This document shows positions 32,660-40,819 of a stretch of 64,000 nt of DNA, one piece after another. Both the position numbers and the translations under genes were made by a program. The DNA is taken from contig JBKPSO010000013.1 of assembly GCA_046735055.1 (NCBI GenBank), positions 3,639 to 67,638 on the forward strand. The letters run 5' to 3'. This stretch comes from DATBLE01 sp046735055 (GTDB taxonomy: Bacteria; Actinomycetota; Thermoleophilia; Gaiellales; Gaiellaceae). Numbering within the stretch: the stretch's first letter is position 1; the number at the start of each line of letters is the position of its first letter. The notes below the pieces were generated by a model. The model had not been told where the DNA came from. It searched no databases and saw only the letters and a program-made list of their open reading frames with translations.

Positions 32660-34699
32660 GTGAGCGTCCAGGTCTCGGAGACGGCACCGGCCCTCGAGCT
32701 GCGGAACCTCGACGTCGTCTACCGGGTCCGCGGGCGCGACCGCCGAGTGCTCCGCGACGTCTCGTTGACGATCGAGCGCGGCCGCTCGTACGGCCTCGTC
32801 GGCGAGTCGGGCTGCGGCAAGTCGACGGCCGCTCTCGCGATCATCCGCTACCTGCCTCGCAACGGGCGCGTCTCGTCGGGCTCCATCCTGATCGGTGCAC
32901 GAGACGTCGTCGAGCTCACCGGCACGGAGCTACGCCGGATGCGCGCGGAGGACGTCGGCATCGTCTACCAGAACCCCGGCGCGGCGCTGAACCCGGGACT
33001 GCGGGTCGGCCGGCAGGTCGCGGAGGTCTTCGTCGTCCGCGGCGTCCAGCGGAAAGAAGCCTGGGAGCGTGCACACGATGCCCTGCGCACGGTGCAGATC
33101 GCCGATCCGCGTTCGGTGCTCGAGCGCTATCCGCACCAGCTCTCCGGCGGGATGCAGCAGCGGGTCGTGATCGCGATGGCTCTCGCGAAGGACCCGGCGC
33201 TGCTGATCCTCGACGAGCCGACGACCGGCCTCGACGCGACGGTCGAGGCGGAGGTGCTCGACCTGATCGCGAAGCTGCAGAGCGAGTTCGAGACGGCGGT
33301 GCTCTACATCAGTCACAACCTCGGCGTGATCGCGAAGATGTGCGAGCGCGTGGGCGTGCTCTACGCAGGCCGGCTCGTCGAGGAAGGCGACGCCGACACG
33401 GTCCTGCGCGATCCGCGGCATCCGTACACCGTCGGGCTGATCCGCTGCATCCCGCGCGGCGGCGTTCGTAAGGACCACGGCCGCCTCGACACGATTCCCG
33501 GCTTCCTGCCGAACCTCGGCGAGGAGCCGCCGGGCTGCATCTTCGCCGACCGCTGCGCACTCGCACAGGACCTCTGCGTCGCGGAGGACCCGCCGCCCTA
33601 CTCGGTGGGCTCGCGGCACATGAGCCGTTGCCACTTCCACGAGCAGGCGCATTCACTCCCGCGGCGCGAGGCGGCCGATCTCGAGCTACCCGTGGTCGAC
33701 CGGACCGGCGCACCGCTCGTCCGCTTCGACGAGCTCGGCAAGGTGTTCCAGCAGCGCGGACACTCCGTCTACGCCCTCGAGAACGTCTCGGCCGCGATCT
33801 GGCCCGGCGAGACGCTCGGGCTCGTCGGCGAGTCGGGGAGCGGGAAGACGACGCTCGCGCGCGCGCTGCTCGGGCTCGTCTCGCCGACGACGGGGACAGT
33901 CGAGCTGGAAGGTCGCGCGCTCGCGCCGCACCTGTTGCGGCGCAGCGCGAACGACGTACGCGCGCTGCAGATCGTCTTTCAGAACCCCGACTCGGCGCTC
34001 AACCGGCGTCACACGGTGCGCCGGATCCTGCGCCGCGCGCTGAAGAAGCTCGCCGGGATCACGGGTGCCGCCGCCGAGAACCGCCTGCTCGAGCTCATGC
34101 ACTCCGTGCGGCTGGCCGAGCAGTACGTCAGCGCGCGGCCGGTGCAGCTCTCCGGCGGCCTGAAGCAGCGGGTTGCGATTGCGCGCGCCTTCGCCGGCGA
34201 GCCGCGCCTCGTCGTCTGCGACGAGCCGACCTCGGCGCTCGATGTCTCGGTGCAGGCGGCGATCCTCAACCTGCTCGTCGAGCTGCAGGTCGAACGCCGC
34301 GTGTCGTACCTCTTCATCTCCCACGATCTCGGCGTCGTCCGCTACATCTCGGACCGCATCGCGGTCCTCTACCTCGGTCGGCTGATGGAGCTCGGTCGGG
34401 CGGACGTCGTGTTCGGCGGCCCGCACCATCCCTACACCGAGGCGCTCCTCTCGGCGGTGCCGACGCTCGACGGCGGCGGTCACGAGCGGATCCGGCTCGA
34501 GGGCGAGATTCCGAGCGCAGCGAATCCGCCCAGCGGCTGCGTCTTCCACACGCGCTGTCCGCGGAAGCTCGGCGAGATCTGTGAGCGCGAGGAGCCGCCC
34601 CTCCTCGAGGTCGAGGAGGGGCATCTCATGCGATGCCACATACCGATCGAGGAGCTGAGGCGGCTCCAGCAGGAGAAGAGGAACGTGGTGCCCACGTGA
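32660..34699 (+). CDS. Fused DppD-DppF ABC ATPase, importer 1
   Basis: A 679-residue protein with two complete ABC cassettes in one chain. Cassette 1 (about residues 10-330) has Walker A GESGCGKST, signature LSGGMQQR and Walker B LLILDEPTTG. Cassette 2 (about 345-670) has GESGSGKTT, LSGGLKQR and LVVCDEPTSA. Each ends in a Cys-containing oligopeptide/dipeptide C-terminal region (GCIFADRCALAQ; GCVFHTRCPRK), known in this family to hold an Fe-S cluster in some members. Importer 2 uses two separate ATPase genes instead. GTG 32660 starts the frame; the stop overlaps the start of the dehydrogenase at 34696. Confidence 0.92.
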   Translation: MSVQVSETAPALELRNLDVVYRVRGRDRRVLRDVSLTIERGRSYGLVGESGCGKSTAALAIIRYLPRNGRVSSGSILIGARDVVELTGTELRRMRAEDVGIVYQNPGAALNPGLRVGRQVAEVFVVRGVQRKEAWERAHDALRTVQIADPRSVLERYPHQLSGGMQQRVVIAMALAKDPALLILDEPTTGLDATVEAEVLDLIAKLQSEFETAVLYISHNLGVIAKMCERVGVLYAGRLVEEGDADTVLRDPRHPYTVGLIRCIPRGGVRKDHGRLDTIPGFLPNLGEEPPGCIFADRCALAQDLCVAEDPPPYSVGSRHMSRCHFHEQAHSLPRREAADLELPVVDRTGAPLVRFDELGKVFQQRGHSVYALENVSAAIWPGETLGLVGESGSGKTTLARALLGLVSPTTGTVELEGRALAPHLLRRSANDVRALQIVFQNPDSALNRRHTVRRILRRALKKLAGITGAAAENRLLELMHSVRLAEQYVSARPVQLSGGLKQRVAIARAFAGEPRLVVCDEPTSALDVSVQAAILNLLVELQVERRVSYLFISHDLGVVRYISDRIAVLYLGRLMELGRADVVFGGPHHPYTEALLSAVPTLDGGGHERIRLEGEIPSAANPPSGCVFHTRCPRKLGEICEREEPPLLEVEEGHLMRCHIPIEELRRLQQEKRNVVPT

Positions 34700-35811
34700 G
34701 GATTCGCGGGGCAGTGCTCGAGGCGCCGGGGGGTTCGCTGGAGGTGGTGGAGCTGGAGCTTACGCCGCCAAAGGCGGGCGAGGTTCTCGTCCGGCTGCAC
34801 GCGAGCGGCGTCTGCCACTCCGATCAGAACGCGATCGACGGGACGGCTCCGACGCGGTGCCCCGCGGTGCTCGGGCACGAGGGCGCAGGGGTCGTCGAGC
34901 AGGTGGGGGCGGGAGTGACGCGAGTTCAGCCGGGCGATCACGTCGCGCTCTCGTGGGCGCCGTCGTGCGGCTCGTGTCCCGAATGCGTGCGCGAGCTCCC
35001 GCAGCTCTGCACGACCGCGTGGCCCGCGCTGGCACAGGGGACGCTCCTCGACGGGACGACGCGGCTCTCGCGCGGCGGTGAGCCGGTCTACCACTACTCG
35101 TTCATCTCCTCGTTCGCGGACGCGTGCGTCCTACCGGAGCGCTCGTGCATCCCCATCTCGCCTGACGTGCCGTTCGCGATCGCGGGACTCGTCGGCTGTG
35201 CGGTGACGACGGGCGTGGGCGCGGTCTGGCGGACGGCCGGCGTCCGTCCAGGCGATCGTGTCGCCGTCGTCGGCTGCGGCGGTGTCGGGCTCTCGGCAGT
35301 GCTCGGGGCGGCCGCGGCCGGCGCAGGCACGATCGTGGCTGTCGATCCCGTGCCGGCGAAGCTCGACCTTGCGCGTGAGCTCGGCGCAACCGACGGTGTG
35401 GTCTGGGCCGGCTCGGCCGAGGCGACGGCGGCGGCCGTCGCGGACATCTCCGCCGGCGGCGTCGACTACGCGATCGAGGCGAGCGGCCGGCCCGAGGCGA
35501 TGCTGGCGGCATTCCTCTCGACTCGTGCGCACGGCGCCGCGGTCCTGATCGGGATCCCGGCGGCGGATGCAATCCTGCCGTTGCCTGCGCTCTCGATCCC
35601 GCGGCTGGAGCGGCGAGTGTTGGGGTCGCTGTACGGGTCGTCGCGGCCAGAGCGTGACTTTCCGCTGACGCTCGAGCTCTACCGGCGCGGCACGCTGCCC
35701 CTCGATCGACTCGTGACCCACCGCCTGCCGCTCGACGAGGTCGGCCGCGCGTTCGAGCTGATGCGGACAGGAGAGGCCGTTCGCGTCGTACTCGATCTGG
35801 CAGCGGACTGA
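34696..35811 (+). CDS. Zinc-dependent alcohol dehydrogenase (MDR), linked to importer 1
   Basis: A 371-residue Zn-MDR protein similar in layout to the one at 18913-20043. Catalytic zinc residues are in SGVCHSDQN and GHEGAGVVE, the four-Cys structural zinc lobe is CGSCPECVRELPQLC, and the nucleotide-binding motif is VVGCGGVGLS. The GTG at 34696 overlaps the stop of the fused ATPase, so its synthesis is coupled to the importer, suggesting that the imported compound or an early product is an alcohol or aldehyde. The specific substrate cannot be deduced. It ends the 29027-35811 operon; 73 bases separate it from the convergent selenoprotein candidate. Confidence 0.85.
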   Translation: MRIRGAVLEAPGGSLEVVELELTPPKAGEVLVRLHASGVCHSDQNAIDGTAPTRCPAVLGHEGAGVVEQVGAGVTRVQPGDHVALSWAPSCGSCPECVRELPQLCTTAWPALAQGTLLDGTTRLSRGGEPVYHYSFISSFADACVLPERSCIPISPDVPFAIAGLVGCAVTTGVGAVWRTAGVRPGDRVAVVGCGGVGLSAVLGAAAAGAGTIVAVDPVPAKLDLARELGATDGVVWAGSAEATAAAVADISAGGVDYAIEASGRPEAMLAAFLSTRAHGAAVLIGIPAADAILPLPALSIPRLERRVLGSLYGSSRPERDFPLTLELYRRGTLPLDRLVTHRLPLDEVGRAFELMRTGEAVRVVLDLAAD

Positions 35812-35884
35812 CCAGAGCGGACGTAAGCACGAGGATCGCTGTCAGACGGACTTGATCCAGCCTCGTTCCGGGTTGGACGGCGCC

Positions 35885-37390
35885 CTATCTCGGGCGGTCC
35901 GGGCTTCGTTGGAGGAGCTCGTCGACTCTGGCGTGCAGCTCGTCCGGGTTGCCGGCGCCGAACGAGTGGACGGTGCCGGTCGGGTCGACGAGGACGTTCG
36001 TGGGTACACCGTGGACTCCGAGCAGGCTGGCGTACTCGCCTGCTTCGTCGATGAGGACGGTTCCGTCGATGCCCCACAGGTCACAGTAGGCCTGCGCTCG
36101 TTGCCGGGCCTCGTCTCCCTCCCAGACGTCGATCAGGATCACGTCCAGACCGGACCGGTCTGTCTCGCGGCGGCGCAGCTCTTCGAGCAGGGGCGCCTCT
36201 GCGTTGCAGGGGCCTCACCAGCTTGCGAAGAAGTTGAGGATGTACTTGCGCTCCGCCCATTCGCGGCTCGTGCGCACCATGCCGGTTCGCATGTCCGGAA
36301 GCCGGAACGGGGGAAGGGGCCGGCCGACAAGCTCGTGTTTCGGCTCCGGCGGCACGTCCGCGGGAGGCTCGCTGAGCAGGTCCTCGACCACCGTCAGGGA
36401 AGCGCTGCCGGCGTTCGCGACCAGCAGGTGTCCCGTCAACGCGTCGACTGTGCAGCCGCCGGGGCCGTCGCCGACCGGGATCCGCGCCCACTCCGCTCCG
36501 TCGGCGGTGCCGAGCACGCTCACGGTGCCGGCGCCGCGGTTGCTGACGTACAGCCGATCGCCGGCCGGTGCGAGAGCCGCGCCGACGGGCGTGCGACCGA
36601 CCTTCATCGTGCCGGTCACGGACGAGGTTGCGGGGTCGATGCGGGTCACTGTGTCCGCGAACGAGTTCGCGACGTAGAGCTCCTCCCGAACGGGATTGAC
36701 CACGACCGCGCAGGGCGCGGCGCCGACCTCGATCTCTCCCAGGACACGCTCTTCCTGAGCATCGAGGACGGTCACCGAGCCGGCGAGGAAGTTCGCGCAA
36801 TAGACACGCGCATGCTGAGGGTCGACTGCGATCGCCCCGGCGCCGTGCTGAGCCTCGAGCGAGGCCACGACCTCGAGGGCATCGACGTCGACCACCGCCA
36901 CCGTCGCCGAAAGCGCGCACCCGCAGTAGAGGCGACGACGCCCGGCGTCGAGCGTCAGCCCGGACGGATAAAGCCCAACCTGCACAGTCCCAACGAGGCG
37001 TAGACCCGAGCCGTCGACGACCGACACGCTCTCCCCGAGCAGATCGGCGGTGAACAGGCGACCCGTCGCCTCGTCGAAGGCGATGTCCATCGGTTCGTGA
37101 CCAACCATGACCTCGGCCAGCACCACCCCTCCGTCGAGATCGACCACGCTGACCGCGTTGCTGCGAGCGCAGGCTACGAATGCCCGCCGCCGGCGCGCAT
37201 CGACCGCGATCCCTTCCGGTTCCAGACCTGTGGCGATCTCGGCAACAACCCGATACGGCCCCACCGGCGCGGCCGCCTCCGGGCAAGTAGCGCCCTCGCC
37301 GAACGCGGCAGGTCCGCCACCTCGGGACTTACCACCGTCACCCTTCACGACCACCATCCTCCCACGCGCGCCGCTCGTTCGTCCCGGCAA
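35885..37390 (-). CDS. Predicted selenoprotein: beta-propeller plus TlpA/thioredoxin-like domain with in-frame UGA
   Basis: The frame is open for 391 codons, meets one TGA (36215-36217), then stays open for 109 more codons to a real stop. The N-terminal part (about residues 40-340) is a YncE-like propeller with repeats such as GLEPEGIAVDARRRRAFVA and VGHEPMDIAFDEATGRLFTA. After PLPPFRLPDMRTG comes a thioredoxin-like domain: YILNFFASW-[UGA]-GPCNAEAP, so UGA stands exactly where the first Cys of WCGPC belongs. The rest (ILIDVWEGDEARQRA, cis-Pro loop GVHGVPTNVLVD) is intact. A hairpin follows the UGA. Selenocysteine is the best reading; a nonsense mutation or sequencing error is the alternative. 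No selA/selB/selC are in the window. A second Met is at residue 12. No signal peptide seen. Confidence 0.68.
36172..36197 (-). promoter_or_regulatory. SECIS-like hairpin downstream of the in-frame UGA
   Basis: On the minus strand the RNA folds with a five-pair lower stem (GGCGC with GCGCC), an asymmetric internal loop, and a four-pair upper stem (GCUC with GAGC) closed by a GAA loop at 36182-36184. The apical loop begins 31 bases after the UGA, and G is its first base. Remembered bacterial SECIS rules ask for a 16-37 base distance, an upper stem of four or more pairs and a G in the first two loop positions; all are met. In GC-rich DNA such hairpins also arise by chance. Confidence 0.5.
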
Positions 37391-37461
37391 GGGAGCGAGA
37401 CGCTCGGGAGGTTCGGCGGCACGGGGTTGGGCGTGGCCCCGACTTGACGTAGCCTGGTCTC

Positions 37462-37743
37462 GTGTCGATGGGGAATGAAGGCCGGGAGGGGTCGAGCGAT
37501 CCGCGTCGCTCGACGTATGGGCGCGGCTACTGGCTTCGCCGGTGCGAGGGCTTCGTGGTGGAGACGCCCACGAAGCGGATCGGGCGTGTCGCGGGCATCA
37601 GGTATGGCGAACGCTCGAACGAGCCGGCCGTGCTCGAGGTGCGCGCAGGTCTGTTTGGCAGGAGGATGCTGCTGATCAGTGTGGACGACATTTCAGAGGT
37701 CGCACCCGAGACGCGCCGAATCGTGCTGCAGGATCGACCGTAG
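37462..37743 (+). CDS. Small PRC-barrel-like protein
   Basis: A protein of about 93 residues. The middle, GFVVETPTKRIGRVAGIRYG then PAVLEVRAGLFGRRMLLISV and DDISEVAPETRRIVL, has the strand pattern of a PRC-barrel-type small beta domain: a short gene for a domain found in RNA-processing and photosynthetic reaction-centre proteins, in actinobacteria often standing alone. The starts GTG 37462 and ATG 37468 are both possible. It diverges from the propeller/thioredoxin gene and is unlinked to the PadR gene downstream, which runs the other way. Function unknown. Confidence 0.55.
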   Translation: MSMGNEGREGSSDPRRSTYGRGYWLRRCEGFVVETPTKRIGRVAGIRYGERSNEPAVLEVRAGLFGRRMLLISVDDISEVAPETRRIVLQDRP

Positions 37744-37813
37744 TCACCCAGCTGCGACGCCGACGAGCTGGCACGGCTGGAGGTCCCCTCGACAAGCGTG
37801 AGACACGCCGGGC

Positions 37814-38329
37814 TCACCAGCGGCGAACCTCTTCGATGGCGTTCTCGGCCCACTCGATGCCCGCCTTGGTGCGGCGGATGCCGGCATCGACGGTGAGCCA
37901 GCTCGCACGCTCGGAGGGGGTCGTCGCAGGTTCGTCGAGAAAGCTCTCGAGCAGCGCGAGGTACCTGCGGTACACGTCGAGCTCGCGCTGCAGAAACGCC
38001 TCGACCTCCGCCGGATCGACGAGGTAGGCGAAGAAGACACGCAGCAGCGTCTCGTTGCGGATCGCGCGGGTCGGCTCGTCGTCGATGATCCAGCGACGAA
38101 GCTCGGCGATGCCCTCGGCGGTCGCTTCGTATCGCTTCGCGCCGCGAGGGCCGCTGCCGGCCTGCCGGATCAAGCCGGCGTCGACGAGCCGCGCGAGCTC
38201 CGGGTAGATCTGCCCGGGCAGCGCGTTCCAGACGTAATTGACGGAGCGGTCGAACGCTTTCGTCAGCTGGTAGCCCGTCTGGGGCCCCTCCCGAGCGAGT
38301 AGCCCGATGAGTCCGTGTCTCAGGGACAT
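37814..38329 (-). CDS. PadR-family transcriptional regulator
   Basis: A 171-residue regulator. The winged helix occupies about residues 3-90: HGLIGLLAREGPQTGYQLTK, FDRSVNYVWNALPGQIYPEL (recognition region), LVDAGLIRQ and the wing YEATAEGIAELRRWI. The C-terminal half is the helical PadR_2 dimerisation domain (FFAYLVDPAEVEAFLQREL...). Effectors are usually phenolic or toxic compounds. The divergent intergenic segment holds an inverted repeat at 38348-38364, probably its own operator. The gene it faces is now a broken chimera (38391-38906), so the original target may be gone and the protein may mainly control itself. Confidence 0.88.
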   Translation of the reverse strand: MSLRHGLIGLLAREGPQTGYQLTKAFDRSVNYVWNALPGQIYPELARLVDAGLIRQAGSGPRGAKRYEATAEGIAELRRWIIDDEPTRAIRNETLLRVFFAYLVDPAEVEAFLQRELDVYRRYLALLESFLDEPATTPSERASWLTVDAGIRRTKAGIEWAENAIEEVRRW

Positions 38330-38347
38330 CTCAGCATTGACGCATCA

Positions 38348-38364
38348 ATACTGAATGATAGTAT
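38348..38364. promoter_or_regulatory. Inverted repeat ATACT-N7-AGTAT, probable PadR operator
   Basis: Perfect five-base arms seven bases apart, inside an AT-rich patch between the PadR start (38329) and the divergent reading frame at 38391. PadR proteins bind short AT-rich palindromes of this general size. Weaker symmetry extends outwards (GACGCATCA on the left, CGACGCG on the right). Confidence 0.5.
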
Positions 38365-38390
38365 CGACGCGAACCACGAGGGGGCAAGGC

Positions 38391-38906
38391 ATGAAAGCGA
38401 GGCTCGCCGCATTCTCCGTGATCGCTCTTCTGATCGGCGTTGCCGCCGGCGAGGCTGATCGGATCTTTGGACGCGGCGGCAACGAGACGCTCTCGAGCGG
38501 TGTAAGAGCAGGTTTCCTGACCGGAGGCGTGGGACGCGACGGGTTGAATGGCGGCGCCGGTCAGGACCGCGTCGCAGCCCAATACGACGACTCAATCGAC
38601 CCGATTAGCTGCGGGTCCGGAGCGGACGTCGTCACTGCAGACCGCGACGACCCCGTCGCCGCCGACTGCGGACTCGTCAGCCGGCGCCTCTCCAACCGGC
38701 GCGGCGTCTGCACCTCTCCCGGCCGCGAGTGCTCAGGCGGGTCCGACGACTACGCGGCAAGCTCGCAGGCCGTCGTCGGCGCCGTCGAGTTCCTGCGCGC
38801 ACGCGGGGGCAAGGAAATCGTTCTCATCGGGGCCAGCGTCGGCGCAGCGTGGAGAGGGCTGGTAGTTACGGGGTTGTCTGGCCTGCTTTCAGCATGGTGT
38901 CGATGA
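38391..38906 (+). pseudogene. Chimeric remnant: secreted RTX-like repeat piece joined to an alpha/beta-hydrolase fragment
   Basis: About 171 codons from ATG 38391. The first 20 residues are a signal peptide (MKARLAAFSVIALLIGVAAG). Then come RTX-like glycine/aspartate repeats (GRGGNETLSSG, GGVGRDGLNGGAGQDRV) and the piece SCGSGADVVTADRDD, typical of actinobacterial calcium-binding repeat proteins. From about residue 125 the sequence changes to SQAVVGAVEFLRARGGKEIV and LIGASVGAA, the nucleophile-elbow region of an alpha/beta hydrolase (the expected GxSxG reads GASVG). The hydrolase stops abruptly and runs into the convergent gene at 38866. No complete domain is left, so this is most likely a fused relic. 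Confidence 0.55.
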
Positions 38907-40464
38907 GCGTTTTCGCGTCGGAGGAGACGGTGATGTGGATCGTTTTCGGTTCTCGTATCCAGGCGATCAGCCCGCGGGCCTGGAGCCGTTCGAGCTCGTA
39001 CTGGAATGCGGCCGCTTGCGCGCCGGAGCCGTAGCGGCGGAGGATGTCGAAGGCGTAGCCGGTCGTGTGCAGTGAGTAACTCTGGTTTGCTTCGGGGTCT
39101 GCCGGGTCGAGCCGACGCTGGTAGGCGTCGTCGCGGATGGTGTTCGTGACGGTGAGGGGTTTGAGTTCGCCGCTGAGGGCGTAGACGCGGTTGGCGAGGT
39201 AGAGGAGGAGAGCGAGTGCTTCGGGACGTAGGCCCCGGTAGACCGACGGATCCTGGCCCACCTGGCCGGCGAGCCTGCCCATCTGCGGGTCGATCCGAAA
39301 GTGGAGGAGCGCAGGCTTGTTGGGCAGCGGCTGCAGGCGTCTTTGTTGCCAGGCGCGCTCGAGGGCGCCGGGGTCGTGGAAGTGCTGGGTGGTGCCCGGC
39401 GGGTGGAGGACATCCTCCGCGCTTGCCTTGCTGTTCTGGAGGCGAGCGAGTCGCTCGAGCTCGTCGCGGTCGTGCCGGTAGAGGCGCAGGATCTCCTTCG
39501 CGGCCAGCACCCGCCAGTAGTAGGTCTGGGAGTCGTCCCCGAACCCCGCGAGGCGATGCCAGGCTCGGGCGTGGCGCGTCGGGGAACTGTCGAAGTAGAG
39601 CCGCGCCCAGGAGAGGTCGCCGTTCGCGACGACGTCTGCGATCGGCTCGAGCTTGCGGGCGCCAGCATAGTCGTGCAGGACGGTCTCGAGGTTGCCGATC
39701 CCCATGTGGTAGGAGACGACCGCAAGATCGTCGCGGCCGAACCGTGCCCGGGCGGTCGACAGGTAGCGGACGGTGCCGGCCAGCGCCCGGGCAGGATCGA
39801 AGCGGGCGTCCACGCGACGCCGCCGCGCCCGCAGCCGTACGGCGGCAGCCGAGTCACCCCGGCGCACCGCGGCGGCGATCTTGCGCGTCAGCTTGCGGCT
39901 CGCGGCAATCTCGACATGCATGCGAAGGAAGTTGCGGCCCGTCTCGGCGAGGATCTGGGTCAGCCCGGCTGCGTTGGCCGGGTCGCTGCCGGCGATCACG
40001 TCCTGGCGGCCGCCGCTCTCCAGGAAGACGATCGCTTCGAGGAGATCGGCGTCGATGTCGGTATCGTCCGCCGCGTGCTCGACTAGCGGTCGGAAGCTCA
40101 CGGTCCGCTCCGCTGCTGCGAGCACGCCGCCGGGGCTCTTCGTGTAGAGGACGTGGGCGAATCCGAAGGCGGCCGATCGCTCGAGCGCGGCTTCCTGCTC
40201 TACCTCGAAAGCGAGCGGGTCACGGGTGCCGATGTCCGCGCGGGGAACGAGGAGTGGTGGCTTCCCACCGTTGGTGAGCGCAAGGAACACGGCGCTGACT
40301 CCGCCGGCGATCAGCGCGGCTAGCAGCGTGGCCACGACCGATCTCCGGCGGCGCCGGCCGCGCTGCCTGCGCGCAGGCTCCAGGATCGAGCGGGCGATAC
40401 CGAGATTGTGCGCACCTGAGCGGCAGGATGCTGGCAGCCGGTTCGGACGGCCCAGGGATCGCAT
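38866..40464 (-). CDS. Membrane-anchored murein hydrolase: transglycosylase-like plus M15/DUF5715-like domains
   Basis: A 532-residue cell-wall enzyme. A basic cytoplasmic start (RRQRGRRRRRSVV) precedes one membrane helix (about residues 43-63), so the rest is outside. The first outer domain resembles a soluble lytic transglycosylase: LLEAIVFLESGGRQDVIAGS with a candidate catalytic Glu, NAAGLTQILAETG and VVSYHMGIGNLE. The C-terminal domain has TVTNTIRDDAYQRRL, YSLHTTGYAFDIL (M15-like SxHxxGxAxD zinc motif) and IHITV, as in D-Ala-D-Ala carboxypeptidase-type peptidases. Having glycan- and peptide-cleaving domains in one chain is useful for wall remodelling. Substrate preference is not predictable. 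Confidence 0.72.
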   Translation of the reverse strand: MRSLGRPNRLPASCRSGAHNLGIARSILEPARRQRGRRRRRSVVATLLAALIAGGVSAVFLALTNGGKPPLLVPRADIGTRDPLAFEVEQEAALERSAAFGFAHVLYTKSPGGVLAAAERTVSFRPLVEHAADDTDIDADLLEAIVFLESGGRQDVIAGSDPANAAGLTQILAETGRNFLRMHVEIAASRKLTRKIAAAVRRGDSAAAVRLRARRRRVDARFDPARALAGTVRYLSTARARFGRDDLAVVSYHMGIGNLETVLHDYAGARKLEPIADVVANGDLSWARLYFDSSPTRHARAWHRLAGFGDDSQTYYWRVLAAKEILRLYRHDRDELERLARLQNSKASAEDVLHPPGTTQHFHDPGALERAWQQRRLQPLPNKPALLHFRIDPQMGRLAGQVGQDPSVYRGLRPEALALLLYLANRVYALSGELKPLTVTNTIRDDAYQRRLDPADPEANQSYSLHTTGYAFDILRRYGSGAQAAAFQYELERLQARGLIAWIREPKTIHITVSSDAKTLIDTMLKAGQTTP

Positions 40465-40562
40465 CCTCCGGCACCGATAGCGCTCGCGTCCGACATCGTG
40501 GACACTGATGTAGTCGAACGAGGCAGACTGTCCGAAAGGACGCCGAAGTGGGAAGGAGCGAG

Positions 40563-40760
40563 ATGGAAGCAGCAGTCGGGAGCCGGATCGTGGTCGAGTC
40601 GGAGAAGGTTGCTCAGTCCGCGCGCTGCGGGGTGATCGAGGAGGTGCTGCAGGCGCAGCCGCCGCGGTACCGCGTCCGCTGGGACGACGGCCGGACGAGC
40701 ATCATCACACCCGCTGCTGGGGCGGCGCGGATCGAGCGACGCAAGGGTCGACGCTCGTAG
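40563..40760 (+). CDS. DUF1918 small protein
   Basis: A 65-residue protein: AAVGSRIVVESEKVAQSARC, then GVIEEVLQAQPPRYRVRWDDG and RTSIITPAAGAARIE. This is the SH3-like DUF1918 fold widespread in actinobacteria, often beside stress or redox genes. The ATG at 40563 is placed six bases after GGAAGGAG; a GTG at 40548 would add five residues. Function unknown. The gene stands alone between two minus-strand genes. Confidence 0.8.
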   Translation: MEAAVGSRIVVESEKVAQSARCGVIEEVLQAQPPRYRVRWDDGRTSIITPAAGAARIERRKGRRS

Positions 40761-40819
40761 CGGCAGGCTTCGTCGGCCAGCGCCTGCAGGTCGGCGTTCA
40801 CCGCCGTGGACTCTCGCGC

